A stretch of 64,000 nucleotides of DNA, from NCBI RefSeq assembly GCF_031119335.1, contig NZ_JAVHXT010000001.1, positions 124,001 to 188,000 of the forward strand. The letters are read 5' to 3'. Below, one piece after another: positions 18,202 to 26,418 of the stretch. Numbering within the stretch: the first letter of the stretch is position 1; every line of letters begins with the position of its first letter. The translations under genes and the position numbers were made by a program. Below the pieces are notes generated by a model. It was not told the DNA's origin. It saw nothing but the letters and a program-made list of their open reading frames with translations, and searched no databases. Origin of the DNA: Pedobacter sp. Its GTDB lineage: Bacteria; Bacteroidota; Bacteroidia; Sphingobacteriales; Sphingobacteriaceae.

Positions 18202-18431
18202 CCAGATTTTCTTAGTTCTAAGGCATCTAATCCTTTTCCTGTAAATATCTCATGCAAACCAGCAATATCCACGGTTGGATCACCTTCTATTACAGTTGCG
18301 CCTTTAATAGTTGAGCTACTTTTCTTTCCTTTAGGTGAAACACTTGAAATTGAAAAACCAAGATACTTCCCTAATTCCTTTAAGGCATCTAAGGTTTTAT
18401 TGCTTCTGTATTTGATAATTGCTTGTTTCAT
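18183..18431 (-). CDS. Antitoxin of the PIN-domain pair
   Basis: An 82-residue basic protein immediately upstream of and overlapping the VapC-like gene. It begins MKQAIIKYRSNKTLDALKEL, and the C-terminal half (GLHEIFTGKGLDALELRKSGWHRNK) probably wraps the toxin. No known DNA-binding fold could be named, so the role is inferred from position. It differs from the DUF2683-like protein at 4822. Confidence 0.75.
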   Translation of the reverse strand: MKQAIIKYRSNKTLDALKELGKYLGFSISSVSPKGKKSSSTIKGATVIEGDPTVDIAGLHEIFTGKGLDALELRKSGWHRNK

Positions 18432-18489
18432 TTCCCTTTAAAAATCTACTTTAACAAAGGTACAATAAATTTAGAATGGCCAAAAACTA

Positions 18490-18521
18490 AAAATCCCTAT
18501 GGTTTAGTGCCACAGGGATTG
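18490..18521 (-). terminator. Terminator after gdhA
   Basis: AATCCCTGTGG pairs with CCATAGGGATT with one mismatch, followed by T's on the minus strand. It lies between the gdhA stop and the antitoxin gene. It is distinct from the hairpin at 17692. Confidence 0.65.
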
Positions 18522-18540
18522 ATATTTTAAGAAGAAAATC

Positions 18541-19962
18541 TTATGGCCAAACGCCTAAATTCATGTAGGAAACGGCAATTTTATCAATCGAATTTACGAA
18601 AGCTGCCGTTCTTAAAGTCTTCACTTCTGGCTTATTGATCAATGTCTCTCTAATTTCGCGGTAAGAGTGGATCATTGTGTCTTCTAAACCTGAATTTACC
18701 AACTCTAACTCAGACGCTCCTTTAACAATCATCAAACGGTTCTCAGCAGGGATCGTTTTTCCTGTTAAGGTTTCTAACGTGTTAATTAAGTTTGCGTTTG
18801 AGTTTTCCGCATAGCGATTTTCCATACGGCCAAAAGCTACGTGAGAAAGGTTTTTTAACCACTCGAAATAAGAAACAGTTACACCACCAGCATTGCAATA
18901 CATATCTGGGATGATGATACCGCCCATTTCTGTGAAAATTTCTTCAGCTTCTGGCGTACAAGGTCCGTTTGCACCTTCAGCAATAATTTTTGCTTTGATG
19001 TTGCGTACGTTTTCTGCAGTAATTTGATTTTCTAGTGCAGCAGGTACTAAGATATCGCATTCTTGCTCTAAACCTTCTTTTGAGCTTTTGAAATCTGTTG
19101 CGCCCGGGAAGCCCAATAAAGAACCTGTGTTTTTGCGGTGAGCAAATACCTCGTCAACGTTTAAGCCATTTGCGTTGTAAATTGCACCTTCGTATTCACA
19201 GATACCCACGATGGTACCCCCAAATTCTGTAATAAATTTAGCAGAGTGATAACCTACGTTACCTAAACCTTGAACAATAACTCTTTTGCCGTCTAAGCCA
19301 GCAGTAAGACCTAATTTCTTCATGTCATCAGCGTGACTTACGCACTCACGAACTGCATAGGCAACACCACGACCAGTTGCTTCTTTACGACCACGGATCC
19401 CGTGTAATGCGATAGGCTTACCAGTAACGCAACCTAATGCATCTAAAGAACCTGGGTTCATAGTCATATAGGTATCGGCAATCCAGCTCATTTCGCGTTC
19501 GCCCGATCCGTAATCAGGAGCAGGAACATCGATACCAGGACCGATAAAATTTTTCTTGATTAACTCGGTTGTATAACGACGAGTAATCGTTTCTAGCTCG
19601 GCAACAGTATAGTTTTTTGGATTGATGCAGATACCGCCTTTTGCACCGCCAAACGGTACATTTACGATAGCGCATTTATAAGTCATTAACGCAGCAAGAG
19701 CCATTACCTCGTCTTCGTTCACCATATCGCTGTAACGAATACCACCTTTGGTAGGGCTCATGTGGTGCGAGTGCTCCACACGCCATGCGTCAATTACTTC
19801 AAAACCGTTTCCTCTACGAATAGGGAATTGAAAACGGTATACACTGTTACATGCTTTAATTTGCTCTAGTAAACCTTCTGGATGAGAGGTAAATCTAGCA
19901 GCGGCGTCAAAGTTCTTACACACATCGGTGAAAAAACTTGTTTCATTTGCTGTACTAGCCAT
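18541..19962 (-). CDS. gdhA: Glu/Leu/Phe/Val family dehydrogenase, probably glutamate dehydrogenase
   Basis: Reversible oxidative deamination of glutamate to 2-oxoglutarate, 473 residues. The substrate site is seen in [19 protein letters not shown] (catalytic Lys region) and [12 protein letters not shown], and the nucleotide-binding motif is [18 protein letters not shown] and [12 protein letters not shown] follow. It lies inside the ccm cluster, between ccmD and ccmE. Its last codons are duplicated beyond the adjacent toxin-antitoxin pair. Leucine or phenylalanine as substrate cannot be excluded. Confidence 0.9.
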   Translation of the reverse strand: MASTANETSFFTDVCKNFDAAARFTSHPEGLLEQIKACNSVYRFQFPIRRGNGFEVIDAWRVEHSHHMSPTKGGIRYSDMVNEDEVMALAALMTYKCAIVNVPFGGAKGGICINPKNYTVAELETITRRYTTELIKKNFIGPGIDVPAPDYGSGEREMSWIADTYMTMNPGSLDALGCVTGKPIALHGIRGRKEATGRGVAYAVRECVSHADDMKKLGLTAGLDGKRVIVQGLGNVGYHSAKFITEFGGTIVGICEYEGAIYNANGLNVDEVFAHRKNTGSLLGFPGATDFKSSKEGLEQECDILVPAALENQITAENVRNIKAKIIAEGANGPCTPEAEEIFTEMGGIIIPDMYCNAGGVTVSYFEWLKNLSHVAFGRMENRYAENSNANLINTLETLTGKTIPAENRLMIVKGASELELVNSGLEDTMIHSYREIRETLINKPEVKTLRTAAFVNSIDKIAVSYMNLGVWP

Positions 19963-20101
19963 TTTTTGTATTTTTTGGTTTTATGCTTTTACGGGTGCAA
20001 AATTGCAGTAAAATAAACCATTCTTGCAAGAATATTTTTCTTAGTGTATGGTACACACTATAACATTTAGGTTCAAAAAAATGTTTCTACAGCGTTTAAA
20101 A

Positions 20102-20320
20102 TTAGTTTTTGCGGTCAGATTTTTTTTCTAACAATTTCAAACGTCTGTCTAAGGCAAAAAGATAAACAAGCAAACCGACCAAAATAATCACAATACAAAT
20201 CACTACAATGTAAATTTTTCCATCGGTACGTAACTGATCTGCCATCTCAATATCGTTGTTTTGAGCTAACAAATTAAGTGTAGAAAAAAGTAAAATAACT
20301 AGAGCCAATATCTTTTTCAT
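20102..20320 (-). CDS. ccmD: CcmD family protein
   Basis: A 72-residue membrane protein with a signal-like N-terminus (to LLAQ, about residue 20) and one helix near residues 36-55, followed by a basic, coiled C-terminus. Size, topology and position after ccmC match the CcmD-family proteins of Bacteroidota, which help CcmC release haem-loaded CcmE. The start overlaps the ccmC stop (TAATG). Confidence 0.75.
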   Translation of the reverse strand: MKKILALVILLFSTLNLLAQNNDIEMADQLRTDGKIYIVVICIVIILVGLLVYLFALDRRLKLLEKKSDRKN

Positions 20321-20982
20321 TATAGCGTGTTTTGTTTGTTTTCTAAAGTTTTTGTTCTAAAACGAAGTGTGTAAACCCAATAGCCTATCAATATCCATCC
20401 CAAGCAAGCAGGATAAAATACCATACGCATTCTACTATCTAAATCGTAACTATTAAAGCCCGGATTACCACCGTTGCCGGGGTGTAAAGAGTCTTGTAAA
20501 CGTGGTAGTACAAAAAGTAGTACTATCATCATCGGGAAAGCAAAAATATTATAGATAGCGGCTATTTTGGATCTTTTTTGTTCTTCATCAATTGCATTGC
20601 GTAATACAAAATAAGCAAAGTATAACAGTAATGAAATGGCTGCGAAATTCTGTTTGGGATCGAAACTCCAAAATTGCCCCCAAGTAAATTTTGCCCAAAC
20701 AGCACCCGTCACAATTCCTAAAATGCCGAATATAATACCAGTATTTGCACTTTCTACCGCTCTAACGTCATCAGCTTCGCTTTGCGTGCTTAAAGACCTT
20801 ACGCTATACCAAACCGAAATGGTGAAAAGAACTACCATAGCGAACCACATAGGTACGTGGAAATATAAGTTTCTGATTGTTTCGTTGAGGATAGCCAGCC
20901 TAGGTACTTCCAACAATAGTCCGGTAATTGCGGTGTAAACTACTAAAACAGCGGCTAAAATTTTCCACCAGGATTTTTGCAT
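20320..20982 (-). CDS. ccmC: Haem exporter / haem lyase subunit CcmC
   Basis: Six-helix inner-membrane protein of 220 residues that loads haem onto CcmE. The WWD-type loop reads WGQFWSFDPKQN, a variant of WGxxWxWD, with haem-ligand His residues in LYFHVPMWF and LHPGNGG. The ATG at 20982 gives the normal length; a start 40 codons upstream runs through a degenerate repeat. ccmB lies 82 bases upstream. Confidence 0.85.
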   Translation of the reverse strand: MQKSWWKILAAVLVVYTAITGLLLEVPRLAILNETIRNLYFHVPMWFAMVVLFTISVWYSVRSLSTQSEADDVRAVESANTGIIFGILGIVTGAVWAKFTWGQFWSFDPKQNFAAISLLLYFAYFVLRNAIDEEQKRSKIAAIYNIFAFPMMIVLLFVLPRLQDSLHPGNGGNPGFNSYDLDSRMRMVFYPACLGWILIGYWVYTLRFRTKTLENKQNTL

Positions 20983-21035
20983 AAGGTTGCTAAGTTGTTG
21001 TAATATTTTAAATGTTGAAAGGTTGTAAAGTTGGA

Positions 21036-21061
21036 AACTGCCAACTGAAAACTGCCAACTG
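21036..21061. repeat. Degenerate AACTGCCAACTG repeat
   Basis: Two near-identical AACTGCCAACTGAA units lie between ccmB and ccmC. The same unit makes a longer array at 48630-48694, upstream of rsmG. Confidence 0.6.
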
Positions 21062-21064
21062 AAT

Positions 21065-21727
21065 TTAATCTCGCCAAAGGTAAGGAAATAACAATAAAGC
21101 AACTGTCATTACTATTACATTTATCACTGCTAATAAGCCTATTTCATCTAAACTTACAGATCTGTCTAATCCATCTATTGCATTTTTAGCAAACTTGATT
21201 AATACAATAAGTACAGGTATGATAATTGGAAAACTCAAAATTGCCATTAACATACCGCCATTGCCAGTTTTTGAGGCAATTGCAGATACCATAGTAAAGA
21301 TGGTAGCGAAACTTAAACTGCCCAAAACAGCGGCGAGTAAGTACATTAAAATGTCGATATCTTTGCTTGGTTCGAAAACGAGGCTGTAAAATGCCAATGC
21401 GATTACGGTAAGTAACATCATCAGCAAGCTATTGTAAATGGTTTTCGCAATGATAAGCGCCGCCGGGCTAACTAAAGTGTAGATATATAATTGCCTACCT
21501 CTACTTTCTTGTAAAAAACTTTTTGCAATAGCATTGATAGAAGCAAACAACATGATGATCCAAAACAAGGCATTCCAAGTTATCTTTTCAACCACCTGAA
21601 ACGACATGAAACACACAAAAACGGTAGAAACTACGTAAAGTAAAACGCCATTTAAAGCATATTTAGAACGCCATTCTAAAATGATTTCCTTCTTAATAAG
21701 ATGTTTTACTTGTTGAGCTAGTTGCAT
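21065..21727 (-). CDS. ccmB: ABC-type haem exporter membrane subunit CcmB
   Basis: A 220-residue membrane protein with six predicted helices, the permease of the CcmAB ABC transporter that drives release of haem-loaded CcmE. It begins with a cytoplasmic LIKKEIILEWRSKYALNG stretch and contains LQESRGRQLYIYTLVSP. It leads the ccmB-ccmC-ccmD run, and a TATCTTTG promoter element sits five bases before the ATG. No ccmA ATPase gene is adjacent, so it must be elsewhere. Confidence 0.87.
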   Translation of the reverse strand: MQLAQQVKHLIKKEIILEWRSKYALNGVLLYVVSTVFVCFMSFQVVEKITWNALFWIIMLFASINAIAKSFLQESRGRQLYIYTLVSPAALIIAKTIYNSLLMMLLTVIALAFYSLVFEPSKDIDILMYLLAAVLGSLSFATIFTMVSAIASKTGNGGMLMAILSFPIIIPVLIVLIKFAKNAIDGLDRSVSLDEIGLLAVINVIVMTVALLLFPYLWRD

Positions 21728-21732
21728 TTGCG

Positions 21733-21740
21733 CAAAGATA
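21733..21740 (-). promoter_or_regulatory. Bacteroidota -7 promoter element of ccmB
   Basis: TATCTTTG on the minus strand fits TAnnTTTG and ends five bases before the ccmB ATG, implying an almost leaderless transcript for the ccmBCD run. Confidence 0.6.
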
Positions 21741-21930
21741 CAATGATTTACGATTTTAGATTTACGATTTTAGATTTTGACAAGAATCTTGGAAACTATT
21801 GTTTTAAGTTAGGTTAACTGATGCAAACTTGGTTTTGTAATTCCATTAATAGCTGCGTCATTGCCAGCTCGACTGGCAATCGTAATGTGATAAAAGTATA
21901 CGGTAACTAATTAATCTAAAATCGTAAATT

Positions 21931-22653
21931 TTAATGTGAATGTCCTGCATAGAAACCGATTAGGGCAATACCGATACCCAATAAAACGGCCACCATTTTA
22001 CGTTTATTGATTTTATGGTCTGCACTTGATTCAAAAAGAATTGTTGTTGAAATATGCAAGAAGATACCAATCACAATGCCCATAATCTTATTGAAATAAG
22101 CCTCAATACCACCAATTGTGCCATTACTTAAGCCTAAGCTTACCCAATAGCCTAGCGGAGCCATAATGGCAAACAAAGCAATATGGAAAATAATAGCAGA
22201 CTTTTTAATATGGTTTTGAACCAAAATGCTAGCTAATGCAAACGCAGCGGGAATGTGATGTAATGAAATTCCGAAAATTAGTTCGTTGTGTTGGTCTTTT
22301 GCTAATGGCATACCTTCTAAAAAAGCATGCAAGCAAAGGCTAATCATAATTCCGTATGGAAAAGCCGAGCCGTGGTGATGTTTATGGATATGTCCGTGCT
22401 CAATTCCTTCAGAAAACTGCTCTAAAAAAATCTGCAGTAAAAAACCAATAAGAATGTAGATGCCAATTTCATGGCTGTCGGAGCCGTGATAAGCATCGGG
22501 AATGAGGTGTAATACGGTTACTGCAAATAGGTAAGCGCCACTAAACGATAGGATTAGTTTTAAAAGCTGAGATTTGTCGTTCTTCACTAAAAAAATACCC
22601 AAACCTCCTAAAAAGGCAGAAAAGAATAAGATCAAAAACTTCCAAAGTTCCAT
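21931..22653 (-). CDS. ZIP family metal transporter
   Basis: Inner-membrane divalent metal permease (zinc, possibly iron or manganese), 240 residues with about eight helices. Metal-site motifs are seen as VLHLIPDAYHGSD, a His-rich loop (EHGHIHKHHHGSA), HAFLEGMPL and SLHHIPAAFALASIL. The chosen ATG at 22653 clears the upstream PAP2 gene by 10 bases; a start at 22677 would overlap it. Probably co-transcribed with PAP2 and the methyltransferase. Confidence 0.85.
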   Translation of the reverse strand: MELWKFLILFFSAFLGGLGIFLVKNDKSQLLKLILSFSGAYLFAVTVLHLIPDAYHGSDSHEIGIYILIGFLLQIFLEQFSEGIEHGHIHKHHHGSAFPYGIMISLCLHAFLEGMPLAKDQHNELIFGISLHHIPAAFALASILVQNHIKKSAIIFHIALFAIMAPLGYWVSLGLSNGTIGGIEAYFNKIMGIVIGIFLHISTTILFESSADHKINKRKMVAVLLGIGIALIGFYAGHSH

Positions 22654-22663
22654 TTGAGTACAA

Positions 22664-23269
22664 TTATAATTTATCAACAGAAGTGGTGTCTACGATAGTC
22701 TGTTTTAAAACCCTCTTTTCAATTGTTCTGTAAACTAAAAGTGATATTAAGCCTAACGATATTCCTAACAGCATTCCGAAGGAAACATCTATCGGATAAT
22801 GAACACCTACATAAACCTGTGCAAAACTAATGGATGCAGCCCATAATATCCCGATAGGCAAAATTGCTTTCCATTTTCTGTAGAAAACACCAATTAAAAA
22901 TACAGCAATGCCAAAATGATTGGTAGCATGAGATGAAGGAAAACTTTTACCGCCAGGGCAAGGCACCCGATGGATGATCTGATCTGACAGTTTAATTTCG
23001 TTGCAAGGTCTTATTCTTCCAACATGAGGTTTAATGAGTTTAGCTGAAATCATATCGCCCAAGGCAAAAGCTAATAATATGCCTCCAATAATTATCAAGC
23101 CGTTTTTTTTATACTGGCGGATACAAAAGATAACGATAAATAGATACAACGGTGCCCAAAAATAACGGTTGCGTAACAAAGGCATTATCCAATCGAAAAA
23201 GCCGTTACTTAAACCTCGATGTATTTTTAAGAACAATTCGGTATCAAATTGTAAGAGCTCTTGCATCAT
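22664..23269 (-). CDS. PAP2 family lipid phosphatase
   Basis: A 201-residue membrane phosphatase, likely acting on phosphatidic acid or undecaprenyl pyrophosphate. The three-part PAP2 signature is complete: KLIKPHVGRIRP, PSSHATNHFG and VYVGVHYPIDV. Five or six helices are predicted. Its start overlaps the methyltransferase stop by four bases (ATGA), implying coupling. Which substrate it uses cannot be read off. Confidence 0.87.
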   Translation of the reverse strand: MMQELLQFDTELFLKIHRGLSNGFFDWIMPLLRNRYFWAPLYLFIVIFCIRQYKKNGLIIIGGILLAFALGDMISAKLIKPHVGRIRPCNEIKLSDQIIHRVPCPGGKSFPSSHATNHFGIAVFLIGVFYRKWKAILPIGILWAASISFAQVYVGVHYPIDVSFGMLLGISLGLISLLVYRTIEKRVLKQTIVDTTSVDKL

Positions 23270-23997
23270 GCTTTTTTACATACTAAAATTAAGCGGTCAG
23301 ATTTCAATTCGTCAAATTCTTCTAGGTGGTACCCGCCAAATTTCTCGATAATTTGCAAGCCACTTTTTTCGAGCATGGTTTCAAAGTCATTCAGCAAAAA
23401 TGCTTGCACACGCTCTTCGAAAGCGTAATCTTTTAACCTATGTTCAAAGTTAATATGCTTAATGATTTTTCCTTCAGACACGAACTTGCTGATATGAAAT
23501 TCTATTCCATCAATGGTTTTAATTTCTTGATGGGTTAAGTTTTTAAGGATTTTCTGTGTGTTAAAATAATCGATTACAAATGTGCCGTCGTCTTTAAGAC
23601 TTTTTCTAAAAGCTTTTAATGCGTTTACATGGTCTTTTTCTGTTTCGAAATAACCAAAGCTTGTAAATAGGTTTAAGGCAATGTCAAAATAATTGATGTA
23701 CGACAGCTTGCGCATATCATGCACATAGAAATGCAAGTTCTTTTGTTCAAACTGCTGTGCGTATTTGATGTTTTGCTCAGAAAGGTCGATGCCAGTAACG
23801 TCATATCCTTTTTTGTTCAAATAGATAGAATGTCTGCCTCTGCCACAAGCAATGTCAATAATCTTGTTCTCTGCTTTCGGTTTTAAATGCGTTACCAGAT
23901 TATCAATCAATAATTCAGCTTCTTCGTCATTTCTATTGCCATAAAGAATATGATAGTATGGCGAATTAAACCAATATTGAAACCATTTGCGCTGCAT
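23266..23997 (-). CDS. Class I SAM-dependent methyltransferase
   Basis: A 243-residue Rossmann methyltransferase. Motif I reads IIDIACGRGRHSIYL, followed by VTGIDLSEQNI and DIALNLFTSFGYF. The substrate is unknown. It leads a three-gene run with PAP2 and ZIP, overlapping PAP2 by four bases. A TATATTTG element at 24021-24028 lies 23 bases upstream of the ATG. Confidence 0.82.
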   Translation of the reverse strand: MQRKWFQYWFNSPYYHILYGNRNDEEAELLIDNLVTHLKPKAENKIIDIACGRGRHSIYLNKKGYDVTGIDLSEQNIKYAQQFEQKNLHFYVHDMRKLSYINYFDIALNLFTSFGYFETEKDHVNALKAFRKSLKDDGTFVIDYFNTQKILKNLTHQEIKTIDGIEFHISKFVSEGKIIKHINFEHRLKDYAFEERVQAFLLNDFETMLEKSGLQIIEKFGGYHLEEFDELKSDRLILVCKKA

Positions 23998-24028
23998 TTA
24001 TCTCTCTTTTTAATGATTTACAAATATA

Positions 24029-24514
24029 TGGTTTTGCTGCTTAATGCAAGTGATTTGCAAAAAAGTTGTTTTCAAAGTTGAGCTAAATACGTTTTGCTAC
24101 AGATACACAGATGAAATATGTATAAAAGTTTATAAAATTGAATTTTTGTGACTAAAATTTATTGTAAAACGATAATATTTCTGTTCAATCTTGTTAACCT
24201 GAGTTCGATTATTAAATATGCCAAAACAAGCCGTTAAAGCTAGTCCCGAATTAATTTCGGGAGACGGAGTGCAAATTTAGCGTCACCTCCGATATTCGGA
24301 GCAAGCTCTGACCACGCAGTAGCTGCAAAGCAAATTTATTTACCTTCGGTGAGCTCGCCAAAGCTCGGTTTACTGCGTAGCTTTCCACTTCGCTACAGGT
24401 TAGGGTCGGTGTTACAAATAGCCCATCATCATACTATATAATCAACGGAATAATAATCGAACTTAAAAATCTGTGCATCTGTGGTTAAATGCACAATAGC
24501 ATAATGTAAATAAA
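24029..24514. other. Gene-free gap with a structured segment
   Basis: No gene seen. CACAGATACACAGATG at about 24102 and its inverse CTGTGCATCTGTGG at about 24474 are a common dispersed repeat pair. Between them, 24236-24425 is richer in GC than its surroundings and full of short inverted repeats (CCCGAATTAATTTCGGG, CCGATATTCGG, ACGCAGTA with TACTGCGT). It could be a relic of a mobile element or a structured RNA. Confidence 0.4.
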
Positions 24515-24545
24515 AAAGGCCCCCCTAATTATATAGGGAAGCCTC
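24515..24545 (-). terminator. Terminator after the discoidin-domain gene
   Basis: Imperfect hairpin GGCTTCCCTA / TAGGGGGGCC followed by T's on the minus strand, directly after the stop at 24568. Confidence 0.6.
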
Positions 24546-24567
24546 GAATTAATGTGGATACTTTAAT

Positions 24568-26109
24568 TTATTTGATGATTTTTTTGCTTAAAGTTCCTTC
24601 TGCTGTGTTTAAACTTAAGATGATTAGACCTTTAGCATTAGTTGACACAGTAACTGTATTGTTGCCTTCTGCAAGTTTTACAGCTTGTGTGGTAATTTTC
24701 TGTCCAGTAACGTTGCTTGCGGTAATAGTTCCTGTAGTAGCCTTTGATGCATAAACGTTAACAGTAACACCGCTTGCTGTAGTAGCTGTAACTGTTAGTT
24801 CGTTACCATTAGCAGCAATTTTAGCAACTTCTACGCTAGATTTTTTTGAAGTACCATCATTATCTACACTTACTAACTGATAGTAGTTGTTGCCTTTTAC
24901 TGGAGAGAAATCGGTATAGTTGTAAGTGCTACCAGAGCCAGTAACTGTTACTTTTCCAATTGAAGCAAAACTACTGCCATCGGTAGAACGGGTTACATCA
25001 AAATGTGAAGCATCTGATTCTGTAGCAGTAGTCCATTTTAAACCAACTGAGCTGCCGTTGCTTTTAGCTGTGAATGAAGTAAGTTCTACAGGAAGAACAG
25101 CATCGTAATGAGTTCTAAATTCTGCAAGCATAGTGTTTGCATTATTGCCAGATTCTGTAATATCTAGCTTTATATAACGAGCATTAATGGTAGTTCCTAA
25201 TGGTCTACTTAATTGTGTATTTTCATTTTCTAATGCAAAAGTCTGAGGTAAGGTAGTCCAAGCATCTCCACTATTTACTTTATAAGAAACTGTAAAAGCT
25301 TTGAAATGTCTATTGCCGTTAGGATTTCTATTCAGAAATGAAAGTTTATTAATAGTTAATGTTTGCAACATGTCATATTCTAGAGTAACAGGAATTTGAT
25401 TCGAAGGGAATGGAACTGCCGTCCCTTGACTAGTAGCATCACCTGCATTATATCTCGTATGCCAGTAAGTTGTAGCATCGTTATCAATTGTAGCTGCATA
25501 ACCAACAGCGTCACCAGTTCCACCAATTCCTTGCGTGTTATTTCCAGTTGCTACCCATCCAATGCGAGAATAAGCCGTTGGATCTACAATGCTAGTGGTA
25601 AATGGTGCTATTTCTGCTAATTCTCCATTTATGTCTGCGCTATATGTATTTGTTAATTCTACTTGCAGATAACGTCCTGTATGTGTTGTGCTAAAAAAGA
25701 AAAGCTGATCTTTTACTTGGTTTACAGCTGTTACTGTGGCAATGTCTGTCCACGTAGTACCGTCATCACTTTTTCTAAAAGTAATGCTTTGTGGCACACG
25801 GGCACCCCCACTTCTTGGACGGATCATCACACCTCCATAAGACTGATCGCTTAACATATCTATCGTAAGGATGTGCGGATAAAAGTTTGTTGCTGCATTA
25901 CCGTAGTTCGAATTCCAATAAGTAGCTGGGTCTCCATCAAATAAACCAGCATAAGGCCCATCGCCACCGTTACCTGAGTTGGCGGTAGCTGTCCACCCGG
26001 TGCGGGTTAAATAAGTCGCAAAACTAGGTTCTGCAGATCCTGGCGCTAGCACTTGCGCATTTGCCAGAAATGGTAGCGCCATTAAAATAATAAGTAGAAT
26101 TTTTTTCAT
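24568..26109 (-). CDS. Secreted discoidin-domain protein with T9SS type A sorting domain
   Basis: A 513-residue secreted protein. Signal peptide to about residue 18 (PFLANAQ). Two F5/8 type C (discoidin) modules follow, roughly residues 30-165 and 175-330, each with GLFDGDPATYW- or TIDNDATTYW-like signatures of carbohydrate-binding folds. From about 335, LPVELTSFTAKSNG begins the fibronectin-like module common in this group, and the last 80 residues are a T9SS type A sorting domain. It probably binds a glycan at or outside the cell surface. Two LacI-type operator-like palindromes lie upstream. Confidence 0.85.
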   Translation of the reverse strand: MKKILLIILMALPFLANAQVLAPGSAEPSFATYLTRTGWTATANSGNGGDGPYAGLFDGDPATYWNSNYGNAATNFYPHILTIDMLSDQSYGGVMIRPRSGGARVPQSITFRKSDDGTTWTDIATVTAVNQVKDQLFFFSTTHTGRYLQVELTNTYSADINGELAEIAPFTTSIVDPTAYSRIGWVATGNNTQGIGGTGDAVGYAATIDNDATTYWHTRYNAGDATSQGTAVPFPSNQIPVTLEYDMLQTLTINKLSFLNRNPNGNRHFKAFTVSYKVNSGDAWTTLPQTFALENENTQLSRPLGTTINARYIKLDITESGNNANTMLAEFRTHYDAVLPVELTSFTAKSNGSSVGLKWTTATESDASHFDVTRSTDGSSFASIGKVTVTGSGSTYNYTDFSPVKGNNYYQLVSVDNDGTSKKSSVEVAKIAANGNELTVTATTASGVTVNVYASKATTGTITASNVTGQKITTQAVKLAEGNNTVTVSTNAKGLIILSLNTAEGTLSKKIIK

Positions 26110-26203
26110 GTCAATTGGTTTAAATTTTTGATTAGTTGAGATATTAAAAATGTTACGTTAAAACTAAAGAGTATTTATTATAGATACTTAATAATATACA
26201 ACG

Positions 26204-26213
26204 CAAACGTTTG
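26204..26213. promoter_or_regulatory. LacI-family operator-like palindrome 1
   Basis: CAAACGTTTG is a perfect 10-bp palindrome with CG preceding it, like operators of LacI-family sugar regulators. It lies 95 bases upstream of the discoidin gene start. An identical core is at 26323. Confidence 0.5.
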
Positions 26214-26322
26214 TATAGCTGTGAGTTGTTATCGTGTTTGATAGTAGTGTTTTGCATTATTTTTAGACGTAAATCATATATTTCTATTTGTAGATGTGCC
26301 TTGCTTCAAATAAAAAATAACG

Positions 26323-26332
26323 CAAACGTTTG
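26323..26332. promoter_or_regulatory. LacI-family operator-like palindrome 2
   Basis: Second perfect CAAACGTTTG, also preceded by CG and 119 bases from the first. It lies between the divergent discoidin gene and glmM. The spacing would allow DNA looping by a tetrameric or paired repressor. The regulator gene is not in the window. Confidence 0.5.
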
Positions 26333-26393
26333 ATGCTTCTAAAATTTGTTCATCAATTTGGCAAGACTAATTGAGTAGGCGGGTAATTTTTCT

Positions 26394-26401
26394 TAATTTT
26401 G
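26394..26401 (+). promoter_or_regulatory. Bacteroidota -7 promoter element of glmM
   Basis: TAATTTTG fits TAnnTTTG and ends 17 bases before the TTG start at 26419. It excludes the longer reading frame that begins at 26371. Confidence 0.5.
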
Positions 26402-26418
26402 AGCAAAAAATAAACAAC

